Assembly: GCF_900172315.1 (NCBI RefSeq)
Contig: NZ_FWFV01000009.1
Location: forward strand, 62,001 to 126,000
Direction of reading: 5' to 3'
DNA length: 64,000 nt
From: Palleronia marisminoris
GTDB taxonomy: Bacteria > Pseudomonadota > Alphaproteobacteria > Rhodobacterales > Rhodobacteraceae
Each line of letters starts with the position of its first letter. Position 1 is the first letter of the stretch. The notes beneath the pieces are model-generated. The model did not search any database and was not told where the DNA came from. It saw nothing but the letters and a program-made list of their open reading frames with translations. Shown piece by piece: positions 8,435-17,626 of the stretch. Position numbers and translations under genes: made by a program.

Positions 8435-11089
8435 ATGAAAGACGGCCAGGACGACATCGATCCGGTGGAAAGCCAGGAATGGCAGGAGGCGATCGAGGAT
8501 GTCATCGCCCGCGACGGGCCGGACCGGGCGCATTTCCTGCTCGACAAGGCGGTCAGCCAGGCACGGGCGGCGGGCGCGGTGCTGCCGTTCAGCTCGACCA
8601 CGCCCTACCAGAACACCATCCCCGCCGATGACCTGATCGAGATTCCCGGCGACGCCGAGATGGAAAAGCGCATCCGGTCGATCAACCGCTGGAACGCGGC
8701 GGCGACGGTGGTGAAGGCGAACAAGGCCGAGGACGGGATCGGCGGGCACATCGCCTCGTTCGCGTCGTCGGCGGTAATGTACGACATCGGCCTCAACCAT
8801 TTCTGGCGCGCGCGGTCGGCAACGCATGGCGGCGACCTGGTGTTCTTCCAGGGCCACGTGATCCCGGGGATCTACGCGCGCTCCTTCATGGAGGGGCGCA
8901 TTTCCGAAGACGACCTGAAGGGCTTCCGGATGGAAACGGGCGGCAAGGGCCTGTCGTCCTACCCGCACCCGTGGCTGATGCCCGACTACTGGCAGTTTCC
9001 GACCGTCTCGATGGGGCTGGGGCCGCTGATGGCGGTCTACCAGGCACGGTTCATGAAATACATGGAGAACCGCGGCCTGATCGAGAAGTCGGACCGCAAG
9101 GTCTGGGCCTTCCTCGGCGACGGCGAGATGGACGAGCCGGAATCGCTGGGCGCCATCAACATCGCGGCGCGAGAGAAGCTCGACAACCTGATCTTCGTGG
9201 TGAACTGCAATCTCCAGCGCCTCGACGGGCCGGTGCGCGGCAACAGCAAGATCGTGCAGGAACTGGAAGGTTCGTTCCGCGGATCGGGCTGGAACGTCAT
9301 CAAGGTGCTCTGGGGCAAGGGTTGGGATGACCTGCTGGAACGTGACACGTCCGGCAAGCTGCGCCAGTTGATGGACGAGACGGTGGACGGCGACTACCAG
9401 ACCTTCAAGTCGAAGGACGGTGCCTATATCCGCGAGCATTTCTTCGGGAAATATCCCGAAACCGCCGCCCTGGTCGAGGACTGGACCGACGAAGAGGTCT
9501 TCGCCCTTCGTCGCGGCGGTCACGATGCGCAGAAGGTCTATACGGCCTACAAGCGCGCGACCGAGACCAAGGACCGCCCGTCCTGCCTGCTGATCAAGAC
9601 GGTCAAGGGCTATGGCATGGGCAAGGCCGGCGAGGGCGCGAACACCGCCCACCAGTCCAAGAAGATGGACACCGACCAGTTGAAGGCCATGCGGGACCGC
9701 TTCAAGATTCCCGTGGATGATTCCGAGATCGAGAAGGTCCCCTTCGTCAGCCTGAACAACGCGCAGAAGGCCTATCTGGCCGACCGGCGCAAGGAACTGG
9801 GCGGCTCGTTCCCGTCCCGCTACACCGGCGCCCCGGCGCTGGAGGTTCCGGCGCTCGAAGCGTTCAAGCGCGAGTTGCAGGCCAGTGGCGACCGTGAATT
9901 CTCGACCACGATGGCGTTCGTGCGGATCCTGACGACGCTGCTGCGCGACAAGAAGATCGGCGAGCGCGTCGTGCCGATTGTGCCGGACGAGTCGCGCACC
10001 TTCGGGATGGAGGGGCTGTTCCGCTCGGTCGGGATCTACAATCCGCTGGGCCAGCAATACACGCCCGCCGACGCCGACCAGATGGCCTACTACAAGGAAT
10101 CGAAGGACGGCCAGGTCCTGCAGGAGGGGATCAACGAGGCCGGCGCCATGGCCGACTGGATCGCCGCCGCGACGTCCTATTCGAACCACGGGGTCCCGAT
10201 GATCCCGTTCTACATCTACTACTCGATGTTCGGGTTCCAGCGTGTCGGCGACCTGTGCTGGGCCGCGGGCGACAGCCGGGCGCGGGGCTTCCTGCTGGGA
10301 GGTACCGCCGGGCGCACCACGCTGAATGGCGAGGGGCTGCAGCACGAGGACGGGCACAGCCTTGTCCTTGCCGCGACCATCCCGAACTGCATCAGCTACG
10401 ACCCGACCTTCAGCTACGAGGTCGCGGTGATCGTGCAGTCCGGCATGCAGCGCATGTTCGCGGACCAGGAGGATGTCTACTATTACATCACCCTGATGAA
10501 CGAGAACTACAAACACCCCGAGATGCCGATGGGTGCCGAAGAGGGGATCATCAAGGGCCTCTACCGCCTCTCCAAGACCGACAAGCCCGCAAAGAAGCAC
10601 GTGAATCTCATGGGGTCAGGGACGATCCTGATGCAGGTGATCCGGGCCGCCGAGCTGCTGAAGGAAGATTTCGGCGTGACCTCGGATGTCTGGTCGGCGA
10701 CGTCGTTCAACGAACTGGCCCGCGATGGGCAGGATGCGCTGCGGTGGAACCGGCTCAACCCGCTGTCGGAACCGAAGGTGCCTTACGTCACGCAGACGCT
10801 GGCGAACGCCAAGGGTCCGGTGATCGCGGCGACGGATTACATCAAGGCCTATGCTGACCAGATTCGCGCTTTCGTCGATCAGCCCTACACGGTGCTGGGG
10901 ACGGACGGTTACGGCCGGTCGGACAGCCGCGCGAACCTGCGCCGCTTCTTCGAGGTCGACGCCAATCACATCGCGGCCGCCGCGATGCACGAGCTCTACA
11001 AGGCCGGAACCGTGTCGAAGGAGGACATGGAGAAAGCCGTGCAGAAGTACGAGATCGAGGGCGAGAAGCCCAACCCGCGGCTGAGCTGA
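8435..11089 (+). CDS. aceE: Pyruvate dehydrogenase E1 component, homodimeric type
   Basis: Thiamine-diphosphate enzyme that decarboxylates pyruvate and reductively acetylates the lipoyl groups of the PDH complex. At 884 aa it matches the E. coli-type alpha2 E1 rather than the PdhA/PdhB heterodimer common in alphaproteobacteria. The ThDP motif runs from GDGEMDEPESLG to NCNLQRLDGPV; the flexible active-site loop region RGGHDAQKVYTAYK and the transketolase-like C-terminal half (GTAGRTTLNGEGLQHEDGHS) are intact. The ATG at 8435 is chosen for AGAGGGAGAGCGCC before it; an in-frame start at 8345 would read through the leader hairpin. First gene of aceE-aceF-lpd, 33 bp before aceF. Confidence 0.97.
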   Translation: MKDGQDDIDPVESQEWQEAIEDVIARDGPDRAHFLLDKAVSQARAAGAVLPFSSTTPYQNTIPADDLIEIPGDAEMEKRIRSINRWNAAATVVKANKAEDGIGGHIASFASSAVMYDIGLNHFWRARSATHGGDLVFFQGHVIPGIYARSFMEGRISEDDLKGFRMETGGKGLSSYPHPWLMPDYWQFPTVSMGLGPLMAVYQARFMKYMENRGLIEKSDRKVWAFLGDGEMDEPESLGAINIAAREKLDNLIFVVNCNLQRLDGPVRGNSKIVQELEGSFRGSGWNVIKVLWGKGWDDLLERDTSGKLRQLMDETVDGDYQTFKSKDGAYIREHFFGKYPETAALVEDWTDEEVFALRRGGHDAQKVYTAYKRATETKDRPSCLLIKTVKGYGMGKAGEGANTAHQSKKMDTDQLKAMRDRFKIPVDDSEIEKVPFVSLNNAQKAYLADRRKELGGSFPSRYTGAPALEVPALEAFKRELQASGDREFSTTMAFVRILTTLLRDKKIGERVVPIVPDESRTFGMEGLFRSVGIYNPLGQQYTPADADQMAYYKESKDGQVLQEGINEAGAMADWIAAATSYSNHGVPMIPFYIYYSMFGFQRVGDLCWAAGDSRARGFLLGGTAGRTTLNGEGLQHEDGHSLVLAATIPNCISYDPTFSYEVAVIVQSGMQRMFADQEDVYYYITLMNENYKHPEMPMGAEEGIIKGLYRLSKTDKPAKKHVNLMGSGTILMQVIRAAELLKEDFGVTSDVWSATSFNELARDGQDALRWNRLNPLSEPKVPYVTQTLANAKGPVIAATDYIKAYADQIRAFVDQPYTVLGTDGYGRSDSRANLRRFFEVDANHIAAAAMHELYKAGTVSKEDMEKAVQKYEIEGEKPNPRLS

Positions 11090-11122
11090 GCCGGACCGGA
11101 AAAGAACGAGGGAAAACTACAG

Positions 11123-12451
11123 ATGGCAACCGAAGTCAAAGTTCCGGATATCGGCGATTTCGACGAAGTTCCGGTCGTGTCGGTCCTGGTCTCGGTCGGA
11201 GACCGGATCGAGAAGGAAGACGCCCTGATCGAGCTGGAAAGCGACAAGGCGACGATGGAGGTCCCGTCCTCCCACGCCGGCGTCGTGAAGGAGGTCAAGC
11301 TCAAGGAAGGCGACAGCGCCGCCGAGGGCACGGTGATCCTGATCCTCGAGGACGAGGAGGAAGGCGCTTCGGACGAGCCGAAGGAAGAAAAGGCGGCCGA
11401 GCCGAAGGTCGACGAGAAGGCCGCGGCCGACGACGAGGAGAAATCGGGCGGCAAGGGTTCTGAGAGCAAGCCTTCGGCCGAGGGCTACGGCAACAGGGGC
11501 GGCGATGCGCCGGCCTCGAACGCTGTGGTGGATACCGGGTCGTCGAAGTTCCACGCCTCGCCTTCCGTCCGGTCGTTCGCGCGGCGGGTGGACGTGGACC
11601 TGCGGCAGGTGAACGGGTCGGGCCGCAAGGGCCGGATCCTGCGCGAAGATGTCGAAAAGGCGCTGAAAGGCCAGGCCGGACCGGCCGCGCCGCAGGGCAA
11701 GGCGCAGGGTGGCATGGGCATTCCACCGATCCCGGCTGTCGACTTCTCGAAGTTCGGGCCCGTGGAAGACGTCGACATGTCGCGGATCCAGAAGATTTCG
11801 GGCCCTGCGCTGCATCGGTCTTGGCTCAACATCCCGCATGTCACGCATAACGAGGACGCGGCGATCGACGAGGTCGACGCCTACCGCAAGGAGCTGGACA
11901 CCAAGGCCAAGGACGAGGGCTACCGCGTCACTCTGCTGTCCTTCGTGGTGAAGGCCAGCGTCTCGGCGCTGAAGCAGCACTGGCAGCTCAATTCCTCGAT
12001 CCACCCGGATGGCGACAAGCTGATCCGCAAGCACTTCTACAATATCGGCTTCGCGGCGGACACGCCGAACGGTCTGGTGGTGCCGGTGATCAAGGATGCG
12101 GACCGCAAGGGAATCGTCGAGATCTCGAAGGAACTGGGCGATCTGAGCGCGCAGGCGCGTGATGGCAAGCTCAAGGGCGACGACATGAAGGGCGCGACCT
12201 TCACGATCTCGTCCCTGGGTGGCATCGGCGGGACCAGCTTCACCCCCATCGTCAACGCCCCCGAGGTCGCGATCCTGGGACTGACGAAATACTGGATGAA
12301 GCCGATCTGGAACGGACAGGAATTCGTGCCGCAAAAGACGCTGCCGATGAGCCTGTCCTACGACCACCGCGCCATCGACGGGGCGCTCGCGGCGAAGTTC
12401 TGCGCCCAACTGGCGTATCTGCTGGGCGATCCCCGGCGTCTGATGCTGTGA
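11123..12451 (+). CDS. aceF: Dihydrolipoamide acetyltransferase, PDH E2 component
   Basis: Core of the pyruvate dehydrogenase complex; passes acetyl groups from lipoyl-lysine to CoA. The 442-aa protein has one lipoyl domain (residues 1-75, lipoylated Lys42 in ESDKATMEV), an acidic Lys/Glu/Asp-rich linker (about 76-135), a peripheral subunit-binding domain (ASPSVRSFARR to GRKGRILREDVE, about 148-185) and the catalytic domain ending with SYDHRAIDGA (His and Asp of the active site). Only a single lipoyl domain is present, fewer than the three in E. coli AceF. GAGGGAAAACTACAG precedes the ATG. Confidence 0.97.
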   Translation: MATEVKVPDIGDFDEVPVVSVLVSVGDRIEKEDALIELESDKATMEVPSSHAGVVKEVKLKEGDSAAEGTVILILEDEEEGASDEPKEEKAAEPKVDEKAAADDEEKSGGKGSESKPSAEGYGNRGGDAPASNAVVDTGSSKFHASPSVRSFARRVDVDLRQVNGSGRKGRILREDVEKALKGQAGPAAPQGKAQGGMGIPPIPAVDFSKFGPVEDVDMSRIQKISGPALHRSWLNIPHVTHNEDAAIDEVDAYRKELDTKAKDEGYRVTLLSFVVKASVSALKQHWQLNSSIHPDGDKLIRKHFYNIGFAADTPNGLVVPVIKDADRKGIVEISKELGDLSAQARDGKLKGDDMKGATFTISSLGGIGGTSFTPIVNAPEVAILGLTKYWMKPIWNGQEFVPQKTLPMSLSYDHRAIDGALAAKFCAQLAYLLGDPRRLML

Positions 12452-12455
12452 GGGG

Positions 12456-14204
12456 ATGAGCATGGAAATCAAGGTTCCCGATATCGGAGACTTCTCCGAT
12501 GTGCCCGTCGTGTCGGTGCTCGTGTCCGTCGGCGACAAGGTCGAGAAGGAAGATCCGCTCATCGAGCTGGAATCCGACAAGGCCACGATGGAGGTGCCGT
12601 CCCCGAATGCGGGGACGGTGAAGGAGATCCGCGTCAAAGAGGGCGACACTGTCACCCAAGGCGATGTCATCATGATCTTCGAAGCGGCCGAGGACGGCGA
12701 CACGCCCGACGAGGGCGCGAAGAAATCCGAGGCCAAGACCGAGGACAAGCCCGCACCCAAGGCGGCCGAGGGCTCCAAGGCGGGTTCCGGCGACGTACAT
12801 GGCGAGGTGGTCGTGCTGGGCTCTGGCCCCGGCGGCTATTCGGCGGCGTTTCGGGCGGCGGATCTCGGCAAGAAGGTCGTGCTGATCGAGCGGTATTCCT
12901 CGCTCGGCGGGGTCTGTCTCAACGTCGGCTGCATCCCGTCGAAGGCGCTTCTGCACGCGGCCAAGGTCGTCACCGAGGCCGAGGAGATGTCCGAGCACGG
13001 CCTGAACTTCGGCAAGCCCGACATCGACGGCGAGACCTTGCGCAAGTGGAAGGACTCGGTCGTCCAGCAACTGACGGGCGGCCTCAAGGGCCTCGCCAAG
13101 CAGCGCAAGGTCACGGTGGTCGAAGGCTACGGCACCTTCACCGGCGCGCACTCGATCGAGGTCGAGACGTCCGACGGGAAGAAGACGGTCACCTTCGACC
13201 AGTGCATCATCGCCGCCGGCTCCGAGCCCGTGAAGCTGCCCTTCATTCCCCATGACGACCCGCGCGTGGTCAGCTCGACCGGCGCACTGGAACTCGACCC
13301 CATCCCCGAGCGCATGTGCGTCCTGGGCGGCGGGATCATCGGGTTCGAGATGGCGACCGTCTACGACGCGCTGGGGTCGGACGTGACGGTGATCGAGATG
13401 ATGGACCAGATCCTGCCCGGTGCGGACAAGGACATGGTCAAGCCGCTGGCGAAACGGATGGAAGGCCGGCTGAAGGCGATCCATACCAAGACCAAATGCA
13501 CCGGGGTCGAGGCCAAGGATGATGGCCTCCACGTCACCTATGAAGGCCCCGACGGCAACAGCCAGACCGAGGTGTTCGACAAGCTCCTCGTCTCGGTCGG
13601 GCGCAGCCCCAACGGCGGCAAGATCGGCGCCGACAAGGCGGGCGTGGCCGTGACGGATCGCGGTTTCATCGAGGTCGACCACCAGCAGCGGACCAACGTG
13701 CCCCACATCTTCGCCATCGGCGACACGGTGGGCCAGCCGATGCTCGCCCACAAGGCGGTGCACGAGGGCAAGGTCGCGGCGGAAGTCTGCGCCGGCGAGA
13801 AGCGCGCCTTCGATGCCCGCGTGATCCCCTCGGTCGCCTATACCGACCCCGAGGTCGCCTGGTGCGGCGTGACCGAGGCTCAGGCAAAAGAGCAGGGGCT
13901 GAAGATCGCGAAGGGCGTCTTCCCGTGGCAAGCCTCGGGGCGGGCGCTGTCGAACGCGCGCAGCGAGGGGATGACGAAGCTGATCTTCGACCCCGAGGAC
14001 GACCGCGTGATCGGCGGCGCCATCGTCGGCACCAACGCGGGCGAGCTGATCGCCGAGGTTGCGCTGGCCATCGAGATGGGCGCGGACGCGGTGGACCTGG
14101 GTCATACCATTCACCCGCACCCGACCCTGTCGGAAACGGTGAACTTCGCCGCCGAAATGTTCGAGGGCACGATCACCGACCTGATGCCGCCGAAGAAGAA
14201 GTGA
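12456..14204 (+). CDS. lpdA: Dihydrolipoyl dehydrogenase with N-terminal lipoyl domain, PDH E3
   Basis: Flavoprotein that re-oxidises dihydrolipoyl groups with NAD+. The 582-aa protein is longer than a plain E3 (about 470 aa), because residues 1-75 are a lipoyl domain with Lys42 in ESDKATMEV, followed by a Lys/Glu/Ala-rich linker. The E3 body has the FAD fold VVLGSGPGGYS, the redox disulfide in CLNVGCIPSK, an NAD-binding CVLGGGIIGFE and the C-terminal HPHPTLSE with the catalytic His. The lipoyl domain is about three quarters identical to that of AceF, so an internal duplication is likely. It starts 4 bp after aceF. Confidence 0.97.
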   Translation: MSMEIKVPDIGDFSDVPVVSVLVSVGDKVEKEDPLIELESDKATMEVPSPNAGTVKEIRVKEGDTVTQGDVIMIFEAAEDGDTPDEGAKKSEAKTEDKPAPKAAEGSKAGSGDVHGEVVVLGSGPGGYSAAFRAADLGKKVVLIERYSSLGGVCLNVGCIPSKALLHAAKVVTEAEEMSEHGLNFGKPDIDGETLRKWKDSVVQQLTGGLKGLAKQRKVTVVEGYGTFTGAHSIEVETSDGKKTVTFDQCIIAAGSEPVKLPFIPHDDPRVVSSTGALELDPIPERMCVLGGGIIGFEMATVYDALGSDVTVIEMMDQILPGADKDMVKPLAKRMEGRLKAIHTKTKCTGVEAKDDGLHVTYEGPDGNSQTEVFDKLLVSVGRSPNGGKIGADKAGVAVTDRGFIEVDHQQRTNVPHIFAIGDTVGQPMLAHKAVHEGKVAAEVCAGEKRAFDARVIPSVAYTDPEVAWCGVTEAQAKEQGLKIAKGVFPWQASGRALSNARSEGMTKLIFDPEDDRVIGGAIVGTNAGELIAEVALAIEMGADAVDLGHTIHPHPTLSETVNFAAEMFEGTITDLMPPKKK

Positions 14205-14212
14205 CGGGCCAA

Positions 14213-14232
14213 GGGGCGGCGCAAGTCGCCCC
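14213..14232 (+). terminator. GC-rich stem-loop after lpdA (weak terminator candidate)
   Basis: GGGGCG (14213-14218) and CGCCCC (14227-14232) can pair around an 8-nt loop a few bases after the lpdA stop. No U-run follows, so intrinsic termination is doubtful. It may stabilise the pdh mRNA end or aid Rho-dependent stopping before the phasin gene. Confidence 0.3.
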
Positions 14233-14310
14233 CTGACCGCCGCGCTTGATAGTAAGGGCGGAAGGGTTAAGGTTCGGGGGGTAGGCAACACGCCCGAGGA
14301 GGAGACGCGC

Positions 14311-14805
14311 ATGGCCCGAAATCCGAACAATCCCTTTGACATGAGCGCCTTCATGGATGCGTTCGACCCAGATCGCATCGCCAAGATGTGGAACCCGCAG
14401 ACGATGATGCAGGCGTTCCAGCAGCCTCAGGCGCAGATGTTCGACATGGAGCAGGTGATCCGCGCCAACCAGCGGAACTTCGAAGCCATGTCCGAGGCCA
14501 ACAAGGCCGCCGCCGAGGCGTACAAGGACCTCCTCGACAAGCAGATGGAGATCTTCGAGAAGCTGACCCATGCCGCGCGCCAGCAATACGAATGGGCCGA
14601 AGAGAATGCCGGCCCAGATGCGCTGAAGGCCCGCACCAACGCGATGAACGACGGTGTGGAAGAGGCGCTGAAGCTGATGCGCAAGATGGCCGACAACGCC
14701 CGCGAGGCGAACGAGCAGGCCTATCGCTCGATGCAGAACCAGGTGGACGAGTCCGTCGCCAAGGTCGAGCAGTCGGCCAAGAAGGCGGCGTCGAAGTCCA
14801 CCTGA
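14311..14805 (+). CDS. Phasin family protein
   Basis: A 164-aa, largely helical, Met/Gln/Ala/Lys-rich protein with no cysteine or signal peptide, matching phasins that coat polyhydroxyalkanoate granules. The central region (about residues 45-140; NQRNFEAMSEANKAAAEAYK and following) is an amphipathic coiled coil, and a Lys/Ala-rich tail ends SAKKAASKST. AGGAGGAGACGCGC precedes the ATG. Its position after the PDH operon fits a link from acetyl-CoA to PHB storage; a 3-hydroxybutyrate dehydrogenase lies at 39.3 kb in the same window. Confidence 0.88.
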   Translation: MARNPNNPFDMSAFMDAFDPDRIAKMWNPQTMMQAFQQPQAQMFDMEQVIRANQRNFEAMSEANKAAAEAYKDLLDKQMEIFEKLTHAARQQYEWAEENAGPDALKARTNAMNDGVEEALKLMRKMADNAREANEQAYRSMQNQVDESVAKVEQSAKKAASKST

Positions 14806-14818
14806 TCCTTCGGGGTCG

Positions 14819-16192
14819 TTACTGGCGGGCGCTGCGGGCCTGTAGCTCGGAACGATCGGCAAGCGGCGACAGGCCGGTTGTCCGCGTCGCCCACACCATG
14901 GCGAGGGCCGCGGCGACGTTGGCTGTCGCTGCGGCGGCCGCGATACCGGCAAAGCCGAAGAGCCCCACGAGCAGCCAGGCCAGCGGCAGGTAGACCGCGA
15001 AGATGCGGGCCGCGGACAGTCCCATGGACCACATCGCCTTCGACCGGGCGTTCATCGCGGCGTTGCCCGTCACGAGCACGCCGTAGCCGAAGAGCGACAG
15101 CCCCACGATGCGCAGGTAGACTGCGGCGACCGCGGCATCGTCGGGGCCCGAAGCGACGGCGCTCGCGATGGGGCCGCCGAACAGCATCAACACCGTCCCT
15201 ACGCAGGCGCCGTAGCCGCCACACATCAGGAACGTGACGCGCACGGCCCCGCGCGCCCGGTCCGTCCTCTGCGCGCCCCAGTTCTGGCCGACCACCGGCC
15301 CGATCCCCGACGACAACGCCAGAAGCGGCACGATGGCCAGCGACTGCACCCGCGTGGCCGCGCCGAACCCGGCGACGGCCGCTTCCCCCAGCGTGGCGAC
15401 GGCGGCGGTCACCATGGCCATCCCGGCCGGGTTGATCGCGTTCGAGATCGCCGCGGGCAGCCCGACCTCGCCGATCCTGCGGACCGAGCGGCCGATCTGT
15501 TCGAAGGGGTTGCGAGCGGTCGACAGATGCCCCTTGCGCCACGCCCACCAGATCCCGCCAACCGTGGCGCCCACGCGCACGAGGAATGTGGCGAGCCCGG
15601 CGCCGCCCGTGGACATCTCGGGAAAGGGACCGAGCCCGAAGATCAGCAGCGGGTCGAGCGCGATGTTCGTCGCCGCCTGGTTGGCCATGATGATCGAGGC
15701 GGTGACGCCGTCTCCACGGGCGCGGAACATTGCGCCCACCAGCATCGACAGGACGAGGAACGGAAAGCTCATCGCCCACCAGAAGACATAGTCGGCGATC
15801 TCGTCCGTCACGGGTCCCTTGGCGCCGATCAGCCCGAAGATGGGCCCCTGAAGCGCCCACAACGCGGTGCCCACGACGACGCCGACGACGAGGCCCAGTC
15901 CGAGGGCGTGCAGCCCCATGCGGTGGGTCTCGTCCTCGGAGGTGCCGGCGCCGATCGACTGGCTGAGCGCCGCATTCGCGCCGGCGGCGAGGCCGATGGA
16001 CAGGGACGTGACCGACACCGTCACCGGATAGATGTAGCCCACGGCGGCAAGCTGCGTCTGCCCGACACGGGCCAGGAAGTAGGCGTCGGCCAGCCCCACG
16101 GCCAGAACGCCGAAGATGCCCAGAACCATCGGGGCGGACACGGAAAGAACCGCGCGGCTGATCGAGCCGTCGGTGAGCGAACGGTCTGACAT
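14819..16192 (-). CDS. MATE family efflux transporter
   Basis: A 457-aa inner-membrane exporter with about 12 hydrophobic segments in two homologous halves, using Na+ or H+ to expel cationic compounds; the substrate is not predictable. The N-terminal half opens with DGSISRAVLSVSAPMVLG and LADAYFLARVG, characteristic of MATE/DinF-NorM proteins. I start it at MSDRSLTDG; longer in-frame starts reach into the divergent oxidoreductase gene and give a non-hydrophobic extension. It converges on the phasin gene and is separated from the divergent FAD oxidase by only 76 bp. Confidence 0.92.
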   Translation of the reverse strand: MSDRSLTDGSISRAVLSVSAPMVLGIFGVLAVGLADAYFLARVGQTQLAAVGYIYPVTVSVTSLSIGLAAGANAALSQSIGAGTSEDETHRMGLHALGLGLVVGVVVGTALWALQGPIFGLIGAKGPVTDEIADYVFWWAMSFPFLVLSMLVGAMFRARGDGVTASIIMANQAATNIALDPLLIFGLGPFPEMSTGGAGLATFLVRVGATVGGIWWAWRKGHLSTARNPFEQIGRSVRRIGEVGLPAAISNAINPAGMAMVTAAVATLGEAAVAGFGAATRVQSLAIVPLLALSSGIGPVVGQNWGAQRTDRARGAVRVTFLMCGGYGACVGTVLMLFGGPIASAVASGPDDAAVAAVYLRIVGLSLFGYGVLVTGNAAMNARSKAMWSMGLSAARIFAVYLPLAWLLVGLFGFAGIAAAAATANVAAALAMVWATRTTGLSPLADRSELQARSARQ

Positions 16193-16268
16193 TCCGCCCG
16201 ATGTAGCGAGCGCAACGTCTCCGCCAAGGCGCCTTGACCTTTCCATGGGGTGGGCAGAGCGTGGCGCC

Positions 16269-17615
16269 ATGCTCCAGGACGGCCCCGTTACCCTTTCGAC
16301 CCCCATCGCCCACGACGCTGATCTGCCGCCCGAGGCCGACCTCGTGGTGATCGGCGGCGGCGTCGCGGGCGTCAGCACCGCGATCTATGCCGCGAAAGCC
16401 GGCGCGCGGGTCGTGCTGGTCGAGAAGGGGCGGATCGCGGGCGAGCAATCTTCGCGCAACTGGGGCTGGATACGGCAGCAAGGCCGCGATCCCGACGAGC
16501 TGCCGTTGGTGATGGAGGCGGTGCGCAACTGGCACGACCTCCAGTCGGAAACCAACGAAGATTTGGGCCTGCGACAGACCGGGACGCTCTACTTTGCAGA
16601 GGACGATGCAACGCTGGAGCGCTACCGAAACTGGGCTGGGATCGCGGCGGGGCACGGGCTGGACAGCCGGGTGATCGACAGGGCGGAACTGTCGCGGATG
16701 CTGCCCGAGGCGCGTGCGGGCTGGATCGGGGCGCTGTGGACACCGTCCGATTGCCGGGCCGAGCCGTGGCTGGCGGTGCCGGCCCTTGCACGGCTCGCCG
16801 CCCGTCTCGGCGTCACGATCCGCGAGAACTGCGCCGCGCGGGCCTTGGACATCGAAGGCGGCCGCGTCACCGGCGTGGTGACCGAGGCCGGGCGGGTGCG
16901 CGCACCAAGCGTCGTGCTGGCGGGCGGTGCGTGGTCCTCGACGCTGCTGCGGCGGCACAGGGTCGCGCTGCCGCAGCTTTCGGTCCGTGGGACGGTTGCT
17001 CAGACCGAGCCGTTGCCCGAGATCTTCGCGGGGCAGGGCGTGGACAATCATTTTGCCTTCCGTCGTCGCGTCGACGGGGGCTACTCGCTCGCCCCGTCCT
17101 TCGACCACGACTTCTTCATTGGTCCCGATGCCGTCCGCCACTCCCGCGCCTTCTTCCCGGAGTTCCGGCGCGACATGCTGTCTACCAACCTGCGCCCGGC
17201 CTCGCCCGCCGGCTACCCCGACGCCTGGCGCCGAACGACGTGCTGGGGCGAGGACGAGGCAAGCCCGTTCGAGCGGTTGCGGGTCCTCGATCCCACGCCG
17301 AACCGGCGTTTCGTCGCGCGGATGGCCCGGCACTTCGCGGAGGCCTTCCCCTCGCTGGGTCCGGTTCGCATGCGCAAAGCCTGGGCGGGGATGATCGACA
17401 GCCTGCCCGACATGATCCCGGTGATCGACAACGTCCCGGACCTGCCCGGCCTGACCCTGCTGACGGGCCTCTCGGGGCATGGCTTCGGCATCGGTCCCGG
17501 TGTAGGACGCGCTGCCGCCGATCTTGCGCTGGGGCGCGACCCCGGAACCGACCTGACCCCCTTCCGTTTCGCGCGCTTCCGGGATGGCTCCCGACGCGCG
17601 GCATTCCACCTGTAA
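16269..17615 (+). CDS. FAD-dependent oxidoreductase, DAO family
   Basis: A 448-aa flavoprotein of the D-amino-acid oxidase/sarcosine oxidase fold, expected to oxidise an amine or amino acid. The N-terminal dinucleotide motif VVIGGGVAGVSTA ends in the ribose-binding Glu of VLVEKG, followed by SSRNWGWIRQQGRD and the C-terminal LSGHGFGIGPGVGR. The substrate is unknown. The start MLQDGPV places the FAD motif near residue 25; MGWAERG eight codons upstream is a possible alternative, and neither has a strong ribosome site. It is followed after 11 bp by an M20 amidohydrolase, so the pair may hydrolyse and then oxidise an N-acylated compound. Confidence 0.88.
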   Translation: MLQDGPVTLSTPIAHDADLPPEADLVVIGGGVAGVSTAIYAAKAGARVVLVEKGRIAGEQSSRNWGWIRQQGRDPDELPLVMEAVRNWHDLQSETNEDLGLRQTGTLYFAEDDATLERYRNWAGIAAGHGLDSRVIDRAELSRMLPEARAGWIGALWTPSDCRAEPWLAVPALARLAARLGVTIRENCAARALDIEGGRVTGVVTEAGRVRAPSVVLAGGAWSSTLLRRHRVALPQLSVRGTVAQTEPLPEIFAGQGVDNHFAFRRRVDGGYSLAPSFDHDFFIGPDAVRHSRAFFPEFRRDMLSTNLRPASPAGYPDAWRRTTCWGEDEASPFERLRVLDPTPNRRFVARMARHFAEAFPSLGPVRMRKAWAGMIDSLPDMIPVIDNVPDLPGLTLLTGLSGHGFGIGPGVGRAAADLALGRDPGTDLTPFRFARFRDGSRRAAFHL

Positions 17616-17626
17616 GAGGCCGACCA

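Noticed and set aside
8360-10600. 746-codon leftward frame antisense to aceE
   Set aside because: Composition-driven; the aceE frame is full length with intact ThDP motif and proper start. No separate protein features in the antisense.
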